Made by a program: the position numbers and the translations under genes
Part shown: piece after piece, positions 60,340-60,393 of the stretch
Numbering within the stretch: the first letter of the stretch is position 1
Layout of the letters: each line of letters starts with the position of its first letter
The notes under the pieces: generated by a model
The model's database searches: none
Told to the model about the DNA's origin: nothing
Seen by the model: the letters and a program-made list of their open reading frames with translations, nothing else
DNA from: an uncultured Flavobacteriaceae bacterium
GTDB taxonomy: Bacteria > Bacteroidota > Bacteroidia > Flavobacteriales > Flavobacteriaceae
DNA length: 60,393 nt
Assembly: GCA_947500445.1 (NCBI GenBank)
Contig: CANMSB010000031.1
Coordinates: 1 to 60,393, forward strand
Direction: 5' to 3'

Positions 60340-60388
60340 GTGTAAGTAGCAAAATAGCGGGGGCATGCCCCCGCTATTTTTTTTAACT
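60340..60388 (+). terminator. Terminator of the two-component operon
   Basis: AAAATAGCGGGGGCATGCCCCCGCTATTTTTTTT-type hairpin: AATAGCGGGGGC pairs with GCCCCCGCTATT, then a T run. Strong, 22 bp after the regulator stop. Confidence 0.9.
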
Positions 60389-60393
60389 TTAAA

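Noticed and set aside
1-60393. CRISPR array, prophage or integrase
   Set aside because: No regular short repeats with unique spacers, no phage structural or integrase genes seen on either strand; the tandem units at 52114 and the repeats at 88 are too few or of another type.

Overview
The window reads as a chromosome segment of a marine-type Flavobacteriia (Bacteroidota) bacterium. Support comes from T9SS-type C-terminal sorting tails, -7 boxes of the Bacteroidota type TAnnTTTG (for example at 2735, 7103 and 23183), weak Shine-Dalgarno sequences, a DUF1501/DUF1800 pair, OlsF-like lipid synthesis, and a typical flavobacterial gene order (ribF-HTTM-serS, prs-rplY-pth, rsmA-mgtE). I see no rRNA, CRISPR array, prophage or transposase. 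One tRNA is present, tRNA-Leu(CAA).

Layout. 1-620: intergenic repeat with a 221-bp perfect direct duplication. 0.6-7.8 kb: metG, a small unknown gene, the DUF1800/DUF1501 export pair, a YraN-like nuclease and an ACT-domain protein. 7.8-11.4 kb: a DUF692/MNIO enzyme overlapping a short secreted peptide that ends in a Cys-Pro-Gly-Cys-Gly motif (possible RiPP pair), an NTF2-like protein and a TlpA-like thioredoxin. 11.5-22 kb: DNA repair (mfd, pdeM, Lhr-type helicase) with two TerB-like proteins, interrupted by a ribokinase/sugar-transporter pair and an AT-rich lipoprotein. 22-27 kb: fbp, a GNAT enzyme, aspartate kinase and a bifunctional aminolipid acyltransferase. 27.4-30.3 kb: arsenic-type operon (arsR, DUF6428, membrane protein, arsN-like, arsC-like). 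30.3-36.8 kb: small stress and metabolic genes, a D-3-phosphoglycerate dehydrogenase-like gene, PhyH dioxygenase and mgtE. 36.8-45 kb: housekeeping block (rsmA, DUF4286 fusion, TPR, SAP/DUF6434, serS, HTTM, ribF). 45-49.5 kb: a large T9SS-secreted metalloprotease with a coupled lipoprotein. 49.5-52.4 kb: pth, rplY, prs, tRNA-Leu. 52.6-56 kb: a lanthipeptide-type locus (LanC-like cyclase, GG-leader precursor, unknown protein, DUF6734-like protein) with no LanB dehydratase or LanT transporter in the window. 56.4-60.3 kb: Met/His/Glu-rich lipoprotein and a TPR histidine kinase with a REC-AraC regulator.

The most interesting points are: (i) the incomplete class I lanthipeptide locus, whose DUF6734 gene appears to begin at an ATT codon; (ii) the MNIO enzyme overlapping a signal-peptide-bearing CPGCG peptide gene; (iii) a family of four 162-185-bp elements with terminal inverted repeats, one of them inside the ars operon; (iv) tandem remnants of the tRNA-Leu 5' end upstream of the intact tRNA; and (v) large unexplained hairpins at 54297-54440 and 57252-57301. 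Functional calls are from sequence recognition only; no searches were run.
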